64,000 bases of DNA from an uncultured Ruminococcus sp. (GTDB lineage Bacteria > Bacillota > Clostridia > Oscillospirales > Acutalibacteraceae). Location: NCBI GenBank assembly GCA_902790475.1, contig CADASG010000009.1, positions 1 through 64,000 on the forward strand. The letters are read 5' to 3'. The stretch's first letter is position 1; the number at the start of each line of letters is the position of its first letter. Of the stretch, positions 33,001 to 42,071 are shown piece by piece. A model generated the notes under the pieces. It had not been told where the DNA came from, did no database searches, and was given only the letters and a program-made list of their open reading frames with translations. The translations under genes and the position numbers were made by a program.

Positions 33001-33634
33001 AGTGTGTTCCCCCTTTTCTGTAGCGGCAGGTTTCGCGCATGGAGCACACGGCACAGCCGCGCTTCTTTTGCTCCACGGGACGATCTGAGATCCCGGCGAT
33101 AGCCGTCACAGACTTCGAAGGGATCAAAATATGGTTTTCGTTGGCGCTCAGTCCGATTTTGCGCGGCGCGTCCAGCTCGGTCAAAAAGCGCTTTTGAAGG
33201 GCTATCGGATAATCTCCGTAGCCCGGGCTGAACCGAAAGGTGAGATATGCGCCTGATATGCGTTCGGCGATCTCGCGTTCCGCTTTGTCGCAGAGCTGCT
33301 CAACAGCCGCCGAAGCGAGGCTGTCCAGCACCACTGCGCGCGCCATATCGGACACCTGAGCTACGCGGATAAGCTTGTCGATCTCCGCTCCTAAAGTCGC
33401 GCACAGCAGCACAGCCCTGTCACAGCCCTCCAAATGGGCGGCGATATCCTTTCCCTCGGTGAACCGCTCGTCGGGCAGATCGATGATTTTATAGAGAAAC
33501 GCGGGACGGGCGCCGCCGAGGATCTGCGCCTCGCAGTCGTCGATCAGAGCGTTCAGCCTTTCGTCGGGAACCGCTCGCGCGCCGCCCATGTAGCGCAGCG
33601 CTTCCTCACGGCTGAGTCTGTCAAGCGTTATCAT
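32990..33634 (-). CDS. Separate methionine synthase reactivation (AdoMet-binding) domain protein
   Basis: A 214-residue protein matching the vitamin B12-dependent methionine synthase activation region, which reductively remethylates inactive cob(II)alamin with S-adenosylmethionine. The motif FRFSPGYGDYPIALQKRFL is the family signature (AdoMet-binding RxxxxGY). A Cys-rich tail (CAVCSMRETCRYRKGGTHC) is absent from E. coli MetH and could bind metal or an iron-sulfur cluster (inference). It overlaps metF by four bases (ATGA type) and metH by 11, a tight metF-activator-metH operon. Confidence 0.88.
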   Translation of the reverse strand: MITLDRLSREEALRYMGGARAVPDERLNALIDDCEAQILGGARPAFLYKIIDLPDERFTEGKDIAAHLEGCDRAVLLCATLGAEIDKLIRVAQVSDMARAVVLDSLASAAVEQLCDKAEREIAERISGAYLTFRFSPGYGDYPIALQKRFLTELDAPRKIGLSANENHILIPSKSVTAIAGISDRPVEQKKRGCAVCSMRETCRYRKGGTHCGF

Positions 33635-34491
33635 AGCAGGCTGCGCACCGCCTCGGTGATTTTCGTCGCAACATACGGATTGTTCATGGTGTACAGATGG
33701 ATGCCGTCCGCGCCGTTCGCCAGCAGATCGACGATCTGCTCGGTCGCGTAGGCTATGCCGGCGTCGCGCAGTGCCTCAGGGTTGTTCTCGTAGCGCTGCA
33801 TGACCTTGGCGAATTTTGACGGCAGGCTTGCGCCGCACATCGAAACCATGCGCTCGATCTGTTTTTTGTTGGTCACGGGCATGATTCCGGCTTCTATCGG
33901 AACGTTTACGCCTGCGATACGCGCACGCTGTAAAAAGCTGTAAAAAACGCTGTTGTCAAAAAACAGCTGAGAGATAAGGTGGGTCGCGCCGGCGTCAACC
34001 TTTTTGCGCAGATTGAGAACGTCCTCCACCTCGTCCGTCGCCTCCTGATGGACCTCGGGGTAGCACGCGCCGCAGATGTCAAAGCCGCCCTTCTCCTTGA
34101 TATAGGCGGCAAGGTCGGAAGCGTAGTGAAAATCATCAGAGAGAGCTGCGCCGGGCGCGAGATCTCCGCGCAGCGCCAGAATATTCTCGATACCGTGCGC
34201 CTGAAAGTCGCCCAGCATAAAATCTATCAGTTTTTTGTTGCTGCCCACGCAGGTCAGGTGAGCCATGCTTTCAACACCATAGGTATTTTTTATCCGCGAG
34301 GCTATCTCGCAGGTGCGGCTGTGGCCGCCCGAACCGCCCGCGCCGTAGGTGACGCTGACAAAATCGGGAGCAAGTGCGCAAATTTCCTCCAGCTTGCCGT
34401 AGACAGACTCGATCGGTGATTCCTTCTTCGGCGGAAAAACCTCAAAGGACAGCACCGCTTTATTTTTTTGAAACAGGGAAGTAAGCTTCAT
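33631..34491 (-). CDS. metF: Methylenetetrahydrofolate reductase
   Basis: Flavin enzyme reducing methylene-THF to methyl-THF, the methyl donor for MetH. The 286-residue TIM barrel has LSFEVFPPKKE near 14, the folate-binding region FVSVTYGAGGSG near 43, NILALRGD near 102, and ATHLISQLFFD near 168. It is first in the metF-activator-metH operon. The frame is open 10 codons further, but this ATG follows a GAGG at a good distance. The leader after the promoter is short and shows no SAM riboswitch. Confidence 0.95.
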   Translation of the reverse strand: MKLTSLFQKNKAVLSFEVFPPKKESPIESVYGKLEEICALAPDFVSVTYGAGGSGGHSRTCEIASRIKNTYGVESMAHLTCVGSNKKLIDFMLGDFQAHGIENILALRGDLAPGAALSDDFHYASDLAAYIKEKGGFDICGACYPEVHQEATDEVEDVLNLRKKVDAGATHLISQLFFDNSVFYSFLQRARIAGVNVPIEAGIMPVTNKKQIERMVSMCGASLPSKFAKVMQRYENNPEALRDAGIAYATEQIVDLLANGADGIHLYTMNNPYVATKITEAVRSLL

Positions 34492-34529
34492 AACCTCGAC
34501 CTCATTTTCTTCGTGATTCACATACCGCT

Positions 34530-34558
34530 ATTATACCACAATATTTTCCGGAACACAA
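34530..34558 (-). promoter_or_regulatory. metF operon promoter
   Basis: On the minus strand TTGTGT, 17 bases, TATAAT, about 40 bases before the metF start. Confidence 0.6.
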
Positions 34559-34627
34559 TGCATTATTGAAAAGACGCACAAAAACCGCGGTTTTTCAGGA
34601 GAAGAAAGAGGTCCCCTATATTAAGGC

Positions 34628-34669
34628 AATCCCCCGCAGCACTGCGAAAACAGTACTGCGGGGGGGATT
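34628..34669 (-). terminator. Terminator after the asparagine-synthase-like gene
   Basis: AATCCCCCGCAG-ACTG pairs with CAGT-CTGCGGGGGGATT over about 17 pairs. Confidence 0.8.
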
Positions 34670-34678
34670 GATTATTTA

Positions 34679-36217
34679 TCAAAACTTCAAATCATACCAG
34701 ATCAGGAAGGCGTAGATCGCGTAAACGCGGTTCCAGAGGAGCTCCTCGCCGCCGATAAAGCTCTCCCACAGCTTTTTGACAGCGTTTTGGTCGAAGAATT
34801 TCTTTGAAGCTTCTCCGAACAGCTTGTCCTCGATCGGCTTGTTAAAGCGGCTGTCGCTCAGCCACTTGCGCACGGGTACGGCAAAGCCGACCTTTTTGCG
34901 GAACGCTACCTCCCCGGGCAGCTTGCGCGAAGCAGCCTTGCGGAACACATACTTGTTCTGATCGTGCGCGAACTTAAACTGTGCAGGGATACGGCTCGCA
35001 ACGTCAAAGAGCCTTACGTCGCTGAACGGAGTATGAAGCTCGATACCGCAGGCTGTTGAGGTGCGATCGGTGTTCAGGTATATGTCGCCCTCGAGCCACA
35101 GGGAAATGTCGATAGTCAGCTTCTGCGCCAGAGGATCCTGTCCCTGCACCTCCTGCCACAGCTGATCGACGGGGTCTTCGGGGCTGACGCTCTCGTCGTA
35201 GTCGAGCATGAGCGACTTAACGACGTCCGTTGACATGATATGGGAGCAGGTCAGGTACTTCCACTCCTTGGGCAGCTCGCGCTTGTGGGCGTTGTAGCCT
35301 CCGAAAAACTCGTCTATGCCCTCGCCGGAGTACACTACATCGGCGTGCTCCTTAACGGCGGCGCAGCCCAGCGAAAACGCCACGGCGGAAGCGTCGCCCA
35401 GCGGCTGACCCATCTTGGCGACAACCTCGGGGATACGCGCAAAGTATTCGTCGGGAGCTATCATCTTGACGCGGAAGTCCTTTCCGAGCACCTCGGCGGT
35501 CTGCCGTGCCAGCGCAGACTCGTCAAAGCCCGACTCCGCATAGCCCACGGTGTTGGCGCACTGTGCGTCGCCTGCCGCGAACAGGTATGAGGAATCCACT
35601 CCGCCCGACAAAAACGATTCCTTGTAGGGGCATTCGCTGTCGGCGCGTTCCTCGCCGAGTATCTCCTCTACGACCTTCTCGATCTCGTCAGCCCACTCGT
35701 CCTCTGTTTTGCTGTTATCAGGCTCGAACGCAGGGAAGAAATAGCGCTGTAAGCTGAGATTTTTGCCGTCCCACTCCAAAACGTGACCCGGCATCAGCTT
35801 GAAAACGTTTTCATAGAACGTTTCCTCTCCTATGGGGTAGCCGTAGAACAGGTACTGCTGCAGCATACGCTTGTTGAGCTTCTTCTCAAAGCGCTGATCC
35901 TTAACTATCGCGTCAATGTCGCCCGAGCAGATCAGGTCATCGCCGCACATGGCGTAAAACAGCTGCTTCTGTCCCACCTGATCGCGGAAGGCGACCAGCT
36001 TTTTCTCCGCGTCGTCCCACAGCACAGCCGCGAACATGCCGCAAAGGTGCTTGGGAGCGTCAAAGCCCCATTTTAGGTACGCCGCCTTTAAAATCGCCTG
36101 CTCGCGCGCCTCTCGGCTGAGTCCATCGTCAATGCCCAGCTCTGCGCAAAGCTTTTTGTAGTTGCGGATATAGCCGCTGAAATACTGTATCCTAACTGAA
36201 TCTGTCGTTTTTGTCAT
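34679..36217 (-). CDS. Asparagine-synthase-like amidotransferase with altered N-terminus
   Basis: Resembles class B asparagine synthetase: an N-terminal glutaminase-like (GATase II) domain and a C-terminal ATP-PPase domain (about 190-512). The PP-loop FLSGGVDSSYL lies near 203, and VVYSGEGIDEFFGGYNAH near 307 matches the active-site loop. The N-terminus MTKTTDSVRIQYFSGY has no Cys2, the nucleophile that frees ammonia in AsnB, and the first roughly 60 residues of the glutaminase domain seem replaced. It may use free ammonia or make a different amide or lactam. Start is set by AGGAGGT before ATG 36217. It is monocistronic with its own promoter and terminator. Confidence 0.8.
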   Translation of the reverse strand: MTKTTDSVRIQYFSGYIRNYKKLCAELGIDDGLSREAREQAILKAAYLKWGFDAPKHLCGMFAAVLWDDAEKKLVAFRDQVGQKQLFYAMCGDDLICSGDIDAIVKDQRFEKKLNKRMLQQYLFYGYPIGEETFYENVFKLMPGHVLEWDGKNLSLQRYFFPAFEPDNSKTEDEWADEIEKVVEEILGEERADSECPYKESFLSGGVDSSYLFAAGDAQCANTVGYAESGFDESALARQTAEVLGKDFRVKMIAPDEYFARIPEVVAKMGQPLGDASAVAFSLGCAAVKEHADVVYSGEGIDEFFGGYNAHKRELPKEWKYLTCSHIMSTDVVKSLMLDYDESVSPEDPVDQLWQEVQGQDPLAQKLTIDISLWLEGDIYLNTDRTSTACGIELHTPFSDVRLFDVASRIPAQFKFAHDQNKYVFRKAASRKLPGEVAFRKKVGFAVPVRKWLSDSRFNKPIEDKLFGEASKKFFDQNAVKKLWESFIGGEELLWNRVYAIYAFLIWYDLKF

Positions 36218-36263
36218 AACCAATACCTCCTGTAACTCACAAAAAATGTCGAAGTCTGTCAAG

Positions 36264-36292
36264 ATTATAACACTTGCGGCGCTCGTAGTCAA
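36264..36292 (-). promoter_or_regulatory. Promoter of the asparagine-synthase-like gene
   Basis: On the minus strand TTGACT, 17 bases, TATAAT, about 47 bases before the start. Confidence 0.7.
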
Positions 36293-36741
36293 TGTAAAAC
36301 AAGCTTTTTCCCACGGAAGTCAATTTTGTGATAATGAGCGCCAAAGCGCTCGATTCATGCCGCATGGCGGCTATTCACGGCGACGCCTATTCATGACCAA
36401 CGGTCTGTTCATTCCTGTTGCCGGCGTAAGTTGTTGTTTGATACTAATCTCAGATAAAAAGTGGACAAAGATTTGCGAGGATATTTTTCGCAAGACGAGG
36501 CGGAGGACGCCGCAAGGCTGTCGCCTTGCAAGGACGACAAAAGATTGTCTATTTTTTATTTGAGTTTAGTATGAAACGTGGGAGCGCCGATAATCGCAGA
36601 CGCAGGAATGAATGGCTGCTTCGCAACATGAATAAACCGCGTCATGAATGGTGCTTCCGCACATGAACGGCAGCGCTGCTGCATGTGTTTTCCCAATAAC
36701 TGTGTAATAATTGATTTCCGCGGCATTTTCAGACAACAAAA
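36293..36741. other. Intergenic region with MITE-like element and ATGAAT mini-hairpins
   Basis: About 450 bases, no gene. A terminal-inverted-repeat element lies at 36441-36572. On both sides short palindromes are separated by ATGAAT or ATTCAT words (36350-36420 and 36605-36690). Confidence 0.6.
36441..36572. mobile_element. MITE-like element, 132 bp
   Basis: Left end ATACTAATCTCAGATAAAAA and right end TTTTTTATTTGAGTTTAGTAT are inverted repeats with few mismatches. The inside holds a small GCAAGGCTGTCGCCTTGC palindrome and no gene, so it is presumably non-autonomous. Confidence 0.55.
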
Positions 36742-36769
36742 CAGGAGCGCCGGCGATCGGCACTCCTGG
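36742..36769 (-). terminator. Terminator after rny
   Basis: CAGGAG-GCCG pairs with CGGC-CTCCTG. Confidence 0.6.
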
Positions 36770-36791
36770 ATCAATACAATGTAAATCACTA

Positions 36792-38348
36792 TTATTTCGC
36801 GTAGTCGGCGGCTCGGCTTTCCCTGATGATATTGACCTTGATCTGTCCGGGATATTCGAGCTCCTCCTCGATCTTTTTGCAGATCTCTCTGGCAAGCGGG
36901 ATCATGCGCTCGTCCTTGACCACCTCGGGCTTGACCATAACGCGCACCTCGCGGCCTGCCTGAATGGCAAAGCTGCGCTCAACGCCGTTAAAGCTTGAGG
37001 CGACCTCCTCGAGCTTCTGCAAACGCTTGATGTAATTTTCAACATTTTCACGTCTCGCGCCGGGTCTTGCGGCTGACAGCGCGTCGGCTGCCTGAACAAG
37101 ACACGCCACGATAGTTTTGGCTTCTACGTCGCCGTGATGCGCGTGGATAGCGTGGATCACCGCGTCGCTTTCTTTATATTTACGGGCAAGGTCAACGCCG
37201 ATTTGGATATGCGTTCCCTCAACCTCGTGGTCAATGGCTTTACCGATATCGTGCAGCAAGCCTGCGCGCTTAGCCTGCGTGGGATCAAGACCCAGCTCGC
37301 TCGCCATAAGACCTGCAAGCTGCGCGACCTCTATGCTGTGGTTGAGCACATTTTGACCGTAGCTGGTACGATAACGCAGACGTCCCAGCATTTTTATCAG
37401 TTCGGGATGGATATGATGGATGCCCAAATCAAGCACCGCTCGTTCGCCTGTACGCTTGATGGTAGCGTCAACCTCACGGCGTGATTTTTCGATGGTTTCT
37501 TCAATTCTCGCGGGATGGATACGTCCGTCCGCGATCAGTTTTTCAAGCGCGATACGCGCGACCTCGCGTCTGACGGGCTCAAAGCACGACAGAGTGATGG
37601 CTTCGGGAGTATCGTCAATTATCAGATCGACGCCCGTAAGCGTTTCGATCGCACGGATATTACGTCCTTCACGGCCGATGATACGACCCTTCATTTCGTC
37701 ATTGGGGAGAGGCACAACAGATATCGTAGCCTCTGCGACCTGCTCGGCGGCAAGTCTCTGTATGGCGAGCGAAATCACGTTTCTGGCTTTTTCGTCCGCC
37801 TCTTCTTTAAGCTGCTCCTGATATTCCAGGATCTTCACGGTCTTTTCGTGAGTCAGCTCACTTTCAAGCTGGGATAACAAATGGTTCTTTGCCTGTTCAG
37901 CAGTATAGCCCGAGATCTTTTCAAGCATTTCAAACTCGCTCTTCTTGAGGGTCTCTACCTCCTCGAGCTTAGCTTCCGCATCCCGCAGCTTCTTTTGAAC
38001 CTTGTCCTCTTTTTTCTCGACATTATCAAGCTTGCGGTCCAGCGTTTCTTCCTTTTGCTGGATCCTGCGCTCCTGACGCTGAACCTCGCGTCTGCGGTCG
38101 GCTATCTCCTTTTCACTCTCGCTGCGGAACTTGTGAACCTCTTCCTTGCCCTCGAGCACAACCTCTTTCTTTTTAGCCTCGGCTGTTTTGATGGCGTCCT
38201 CAACAATACGCTTAGCCTCGTCCTCGGCGCTGCCTATCTCCTTTTCGGCAGTGTTTTTACGTATTTTGATACCCAAAAAGATTCCCGCGGCGACGCCTGC
38301 TGCCAGCGCTGCCACAATGCAGATAATCAAAATCGGCAAAAATTCCAT
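36792..38348 (-). CDS. rny: Ribonuclease Y
   Basis: Membrane-anchored endoribonuclease that starts mRNA decay in Firmicutes. There are 518 residues in the standard order. One N-terminal transmembrane helix (about 5-27) is followed by a long charged coiled coil (about 30-200). The KH RNA-binding domain has [15 protein letters not shown] near 226, and the HD metal phosphohydrolase domain has [12 protein letters not shown] near 368. All catalytic His/Asp are present. GGAGGTG precedes the ATG. Confidence 0.96.
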   Translation of the reverse strand: MEFLPILIICIVAALAAGVAAGIFLGIKIRKNTAEKEIGSAEDEAKRIVEDAIKTAEAKKKEVVLEGKEEVHKFRSESEKEIADRRREVQRQERRIQQKEETLDRKLDNVEKKEDKVQKKLRDAEAKLEEVETLKKSEFEMLEKISGYTAEQAKNHLLSQLESELTHEKTVKILEYQEQLKEEADEKARNVISLAIQRLAAEQVAEATISVVPLPNDEMKGRIIGREGRNIRAIETLTGVDLIIDDTPEAITLSCFEPVRREVARIALEKLIADGRIHPARIEETIEKSRREVDATIKRTGERAVLDLGIHHIHPELIKMLGRLRYRTSYGQNVLNHSIEVAQLAGLMASELGLDPTQAKRAGLLHDIGKAIDHEVEGTHIQIGVDLARKYKESDAVIHAIHAHHGDVEAKTIVACLVQAADALSAARPGARRENVENYIKRLQKLEEVASSFNGVERSFAIQAGREVRVMVKPEVVKDERMIPLAREICKKIEEELEYPGQIKVNIIRESRAADYAK

Positions 38349-38786
38349 TTCCCTGACACCTCCTTTAAAAGATTTGCTGTTAGTTTCAATCGTTAAACAA
38401 CCAAACCCCGCAAGGTGCCGTTAAACAGATATTCAGTTTTAAACTTCACGCAAAAATACAATACTTTTTATATATGGCGTACGACAGAATGTCATGGGTG
38501 TAAATAAAAAATATCTATATATAACGGCTCTGAACAGAGTCTGATTAAAAAAATCGCAAAATGATGTGATTTTATCCTACACTTTAATCACATAATTATG
38601 GATTCTAAATCCTATTCTAATATAAAAACAAAAGCTTGTCAAGACGCATACTGACATTTTTACAAAAAAATAATTACATAAAAGAATAATATGTGTCATC
38701 TCCGGAAGATTGACGGGCAAAACGGGAATTTTTAAAAATTTTTGTTAAATAAATTAAAAAATATCCGTTAAATTTTTGACAAACTC
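38349..38786. other. AT-rich divergent intergenic region
   Basis: About 440 bases between rny and gap. AT-rich with several short inverted repeats (for example around 38580-38600, ATTATGG flanks), no credible gene and no repeat-family copy recognised. Confidence 0.5.
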
Positions 38787-38815
38787 TTGCAGTATTTAAA
38801 AAAATGTAATATAAT
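38787..38815 (+). promoter_or_regulatory. gap promoter
   Basis: TTGCAG, 17 bases, TATAAT, followed by an AGGAGG ribosome binding site. Confidence 0.65.
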
Positions 38816-38848
38816 AGTCTTATCTTATTTTTAGGAGGATATTTTATT

Positions 38849-39880
38849 ATGTCAGTAAAAGTTGCAATTAACGGCTTCGGCCGCATCGGTCGTCTGGCTT
38901 TCAGACAGATGTTCGGCGCTGAAGGTTATGAAGTAGTAGCGATCAACGATCTTACCGATCCCAAGATGCTCGCTAACCTGCTCAAGTACGATACAGCTCA
39001 GAAGGGCTATTGCGGTACGATCGGCGAGGAGCTCCACACTGTTGAGGCAGGCGAGAACTCCATTATCGTTGACGGCAAGGAGATCACAATTTATGCTAAG
39101 CCCAACGCTGCAGAGCTTCCCTGGGGCGAGATCGGCGTAGACGTTGTTCTCGAGTGCACAGGCTTCTACTGCTCCAAGGCTAAGAGCCAGGCTCACATCG
39201 ACGCAGGCGCAAAGAAGGTCGTTATCTCCGCTCCCGCAGGCAAGGATCTGCCCACTGTTGTATTCAGCGTAAACGAGGATATCCTCACCGCTGAGGACAC
39301 CATCATCTCCGCAGCTTCCTGCACAACCAACTGCCTCGCTCCCATGGCTGACACTCTCAACAAGTACGCTCCCATCCAGAGCGGTATCATGAGCACCATC
39401 CACGCTTACACCGGCGATCAGATGATCCTTGACGGTCCCCACAGAAAGGGCGACCTTCGCCGTGCAAGAGCAGGCGCTGCCAACATCGTTCCCAACTCCA
39501 CCGGTGCTGCTAAGGCTATCGGTCTGGTAATCCCCGAGCTCGACGGCAAGCTCATCGGCTCCGCACAGCGTGTTCCCGTTCCCACCGGCTCCACCACTAT
39601 CCTCACAGCTGTTGTTAAGGGCACAGACGTTACCGTTGAGGGCATCAACGCTGCTATGAAGGCTGCTGCTTCCGAAAGCTTCGGCTACAACGAGGATCCC
39701 ATCGTTTCCTCCGACGTTATCGGTATGCGTTACGGTTCTCTGTTCGACGCTACCCAGACCATGGTTTCCAAGGTTGCAGACGATCTGTATGAGGTTCAGG
39801 TCGTTTCCTGGTATGACAACGAGAACTCCTACACCAGCCAGATGGTAAGAACCATCAAATACTTCGCAGAGCTCGGCTGA
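38849..39880 (+). CDS. gap: Glyceraldehyde-3-phosphate dehydrogenase, type I
   Basis: NAD-dependent glycolytic enzyme of 343 residues. The Rossmann motif INGFGRIGR lies near 7, the catalytic [12 protein letters not shown] has Cys near 158, and [23 protein letters not shown] and the C-terminal [13 protein letters not shown] are typical. Codon choice is visibly more biased (CTC, ATC, GGC, GTT) than in neighbours, as expected for a highly expressed gene. A long open frame on the opposite strand is a by-product of this bias. Monocistronic with strong AGGAGG. Confidence 0.97.
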   Translation: MSVKVAINGFGRIGRLAFRQMFGAEGYEVVAINDLTDPKMLANLLKYDTAQKGYCGTIGEELHTVEAGENSIIVDGKEITIYAKPNAAELPWGEIGVDVVLECTGFYCSKAKSQAHIDAGAKKVVISAPAGKDLPTVVFSVNEDILTAEDTIISAASCTTNCLAPMADTLNKYAPIQSGIMSTIHAYTGDQMILDGPHRKGDLRRARAGAANIVPNSTGAAKAIGLVIPELDGKLIGSAQRVPVPTGSTTILTAVVKGTDVTVEGINAAMKAAASESFGYNEDPIVSSDVIGMRYGSLFDATQTMVSKVADDLYEVQVVSWYDNENSYTSQMVRTIKYFAELG

Positions 39881-39906
39881 TAACCGCCTGTAAAACAAAA
39901 TTTTTC

Positions 39907-39937
39907 GGGGCTGTCCGCATGGACAGCCTCTTTTTTT
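39907..39937 (+). terminator. gap terminator
   Basis: GGGGCTGTCC pairs with GGACAGCCTC around GCAT, followed by seven T. Confidence 0.85.
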
Positions 39938-40090
39938 GTGCCTCCCGAAGCACAGGCTAATCTTTTGTTTTTTGACGAAAACGGGCAAAAAACGTCGCTT
40001 AGGGAGCGCTTTTTGGGCTAAATCTCATCATTTTTGTTCAACTATTATAAAAAATACACTAAATTTTCTTTTATGAATTTTTGAATTTGC

Positions 40091-40119
40091 TTGAAATCCA
40101 CATAATTTTTTGGTATTAT
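40091..40119 (+). promoter_or_regulatory. Promoter of the GlgB-like gene
   Basis: TTGAAA, 17 bases, TATTAT, about 55 bases before the start. Confidence 0.55.
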
Positions 40120-40175
40120 ATATATTAGGAAATTAATCTAAAATACCATAACTGTTTGTGACAGGAGTTGAGTTT

Positions 40176-42071
40176 ATGGAGCACGGCTTTAACGATATGC
40201 GTGAGGCTTTCAAGCTGTTTACCGACGGCGACAGCGTCCGCGCTTATGAGTTTCTCGGAGCGCGTGTTGCAAGCCGGGATGAAGAGAGCGGCGTGCTGTT
40301 CCGCGTATGGGCTCCCAACGCGCTGAGCGTTTCGGTGGTCGGTGACTTCAACGACTGGAACAAAACCGCCCACTTTATGAAACGTGCGTATGAAGGGATA
40401 TGGGAGCTGTTTGTACCCGGTATCCCGGAATTCGGACTGTATAAATACTGCATTGAAACTCCGTGGTTCGAGAAGATACTGAAATCCGACCCATACGCCT
40501 ATTACGCGGAGGTGCGGCCGGACAACGCTTCGCGCGTGTACGATATCGAGGGCTATGAATGGCATGACAGGGAGTGGCTTGAAAAACGCGCCGCGACCGA
40601 TCTGACGCGCGAGCCCGTGAATATCTATGAGCTTCACGCAGGCACGTGGAAGCGCAACCCCGACGGAAGCTTTTACACCTACACGCAGATCGCCGACGAG
40701 CTGGTGCCGTATATGACGGACATGCGCTATACGCATGTCCAGCTCATGCCGATAATGGAGTACCCCTTCGACGGAAGCTGGGGGTATCAGACAACGGGCT
40801 ACTTCGCCCCGACCGCGCGTTACGGCGAGCCCAAGGAGTTCATGTATCTGGTGGACAGGCTCCATCAGGCAAACATAGGCATAATCCTGGACTGGGTACC
40901 CTCCAACTTTCCCAAGGACAGCTTCGCGCTGGCGAAGTTTGACGGAACGGCACTGTATGAGGACGAAAATCCGCTCAAGGGCGAACGTCCCCTGTGGGAC
41001 ACCTGTCTGTTTGATTACTCAAAACCCGAGGTAGTCAGCTTTTTGATCTCGAACGCGAACTTCTGGCTGGAAAAGTATCACGCCGACGGCATTCGCTTAG
41101 GAGCGCTGTCGTCAATGCTTTACCTCGACTACGCCAAGCAGCGCGGAGAGTGGATACCAAACGCTCTGGGAGGCAAGGAGAATCTTGAGGCTGTCGCCTT
41201 TGTTAAAAAACTAAACGAAACCGTACACGCCCTGCACCCCGGTATCATAATGTGCGTGGAGGAGGTCACCTCATGGCCGAAGCTGACCTACAGCGTTGAA
41301 TCGGGCGGACTGGGCTTTGACTACAAGTGGAACATGGGCTGGATGAACGACATGCTCCATTATATGACGCTGGATTCCCAGTGGCGGCCGTTCAACCACG
41401 ATAATCTTACCTACAGCTTTTTCTACGCTTTTTCCGAGCATTTTCTGCTTCCGCTTTCGCACGACGAAGCGTCTGGCGGCAAGGGCTCCCTGCTCAGCCG
41501 AATGCCCGGCGGCAGCAAAAAGGGCTTTGACGACCTGAGGGCTTTCCTGACCTATATGTACGCTCATCCCGGCAAGAAGCTGGTGTTTATGGGCATTGAA
41601 ACCGGTCAGACGCAGGAGTGGAACGAAGAAACCGTGCTCGACTGGCAGACTTCCGACAACATCGCGCGCGAACAGCTCCACGTGTTCTTCAAGGAGCTGA
41701 ACAAGCTTTACATAGAAGCAAAGCCGTTTTATACGATGGACACCATCTGGAAGGGCTTTGACTGGATCCACCACGACGACTTCACCAACTCCGTCATAGC
41801 CTTCAAGCGCAGCGACGAGGAGGGCAACGAGATAATCGCCGTTTGCAACTTCCGTCCCGTTAAGCACGAGCGCTACAAGATAGGCGTGCCTGTTTACGGC
41901 GTATATGACGAGATCTTTAACTCTGACGACGAACGCTTCGGCGGCACGGGCGTGAGCAACGGTCACCGCATCATCACAGAACAGATACGTCTCCACGGCT
42001 ACAACCAAGGACTCGCTCTCACCCTCCCCCCCATGAGCGTTATATATTTAAAATGTATTGAGAAGCTTTGA
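40176..42071 (+). CDS. GlgB-like 1,4-alpha-glucan branching enzyme with a changed active site
   Basis: A 631-residue protein with the GlgB layout: CBM48 domain (GVLFRVWAPNALSVSVVGDFNDW near 45), GH13 barrel, C-terminal beta domain. The catalytic residues have drifted. Region I is DWVPSNFP, with Asn244 where GlgB has His. Region II is GIRLGALSSMLYLDY, with Gly309 (codon GGA at 41100) in place of the nucleophilic Asp. Glu362 (VEEVTSWP) and His429-Asp430 (LSHDEA) remain, but the following VVHGK-type loop is ASGGK. It should not branch glucan by the usual mechanism. It may bind glycogen or regulate. It is first in the glycogen cluster; AGGAG sets the start. Confidence 0.85.
   Translation: MEHGFNDMREAFKLFTDGDSVRAYEFLGARVASRDEESGVLFRVWAPNALSVSVVGDFNDWNKTAHFMKRAYEGIWELFVPGIPEFGLYKYCIETPWFEKILKSDPYAYYAEVRPDNASRVYDIEGYEWHDREWLEKRAATDLTREPVNIYELHAGTWKRNPDGSFYTYTQIADELVPYMTDMRYTHVQLMPIMEYPFDGSWGYQTTGYFAPTARYGEPKEFMYLVDRLHQANIGIILDWVPSNFPKDSFALAKFDGTALYEDENPLKGERPLWDTCLFDYSKPEVVSFLISNANFWLEKYHADGIRLGALSSMLYLDYAKQRGEWIPNALGGKENLEAVAFVKKLNETVHALHPGIIMCVEEVTSWPKLTYSVESGGLGFDYKWNMGWMNDMLHYMTLDSQWRPFNHDNLTYSFFYAFSEHFLLPLSHDEASGGKGSLLSRMPGGSKKGFDDLRAFLTYMYAHPGKKLVFMGIETGQTQEWNEETVLDWQTSDNIAREQLHVFFKELNKLYIEAKPFYTMDTIWKGFDWIHHDDFTNSVIAFKRSDEEGNEIIAVCNFRPVKHERYKIGVPVYGVYDEIFNSDDERFGGTGVSNGHRIITEQIRLHGYNQGLALTLPPMSVIYLKCIEKL

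Noticed and set aside
34492-34560. SAM or T-box leader before metF
   Set aside because: The promoter leaves a leader of only about 35 bases, too short for either.
38852-39988. Long minus-strand open frame of 378 codons opposite gap
   Set aside because: It mirrors the strongly biased codons of gap, runs through the gap terminator, and resembles no family.
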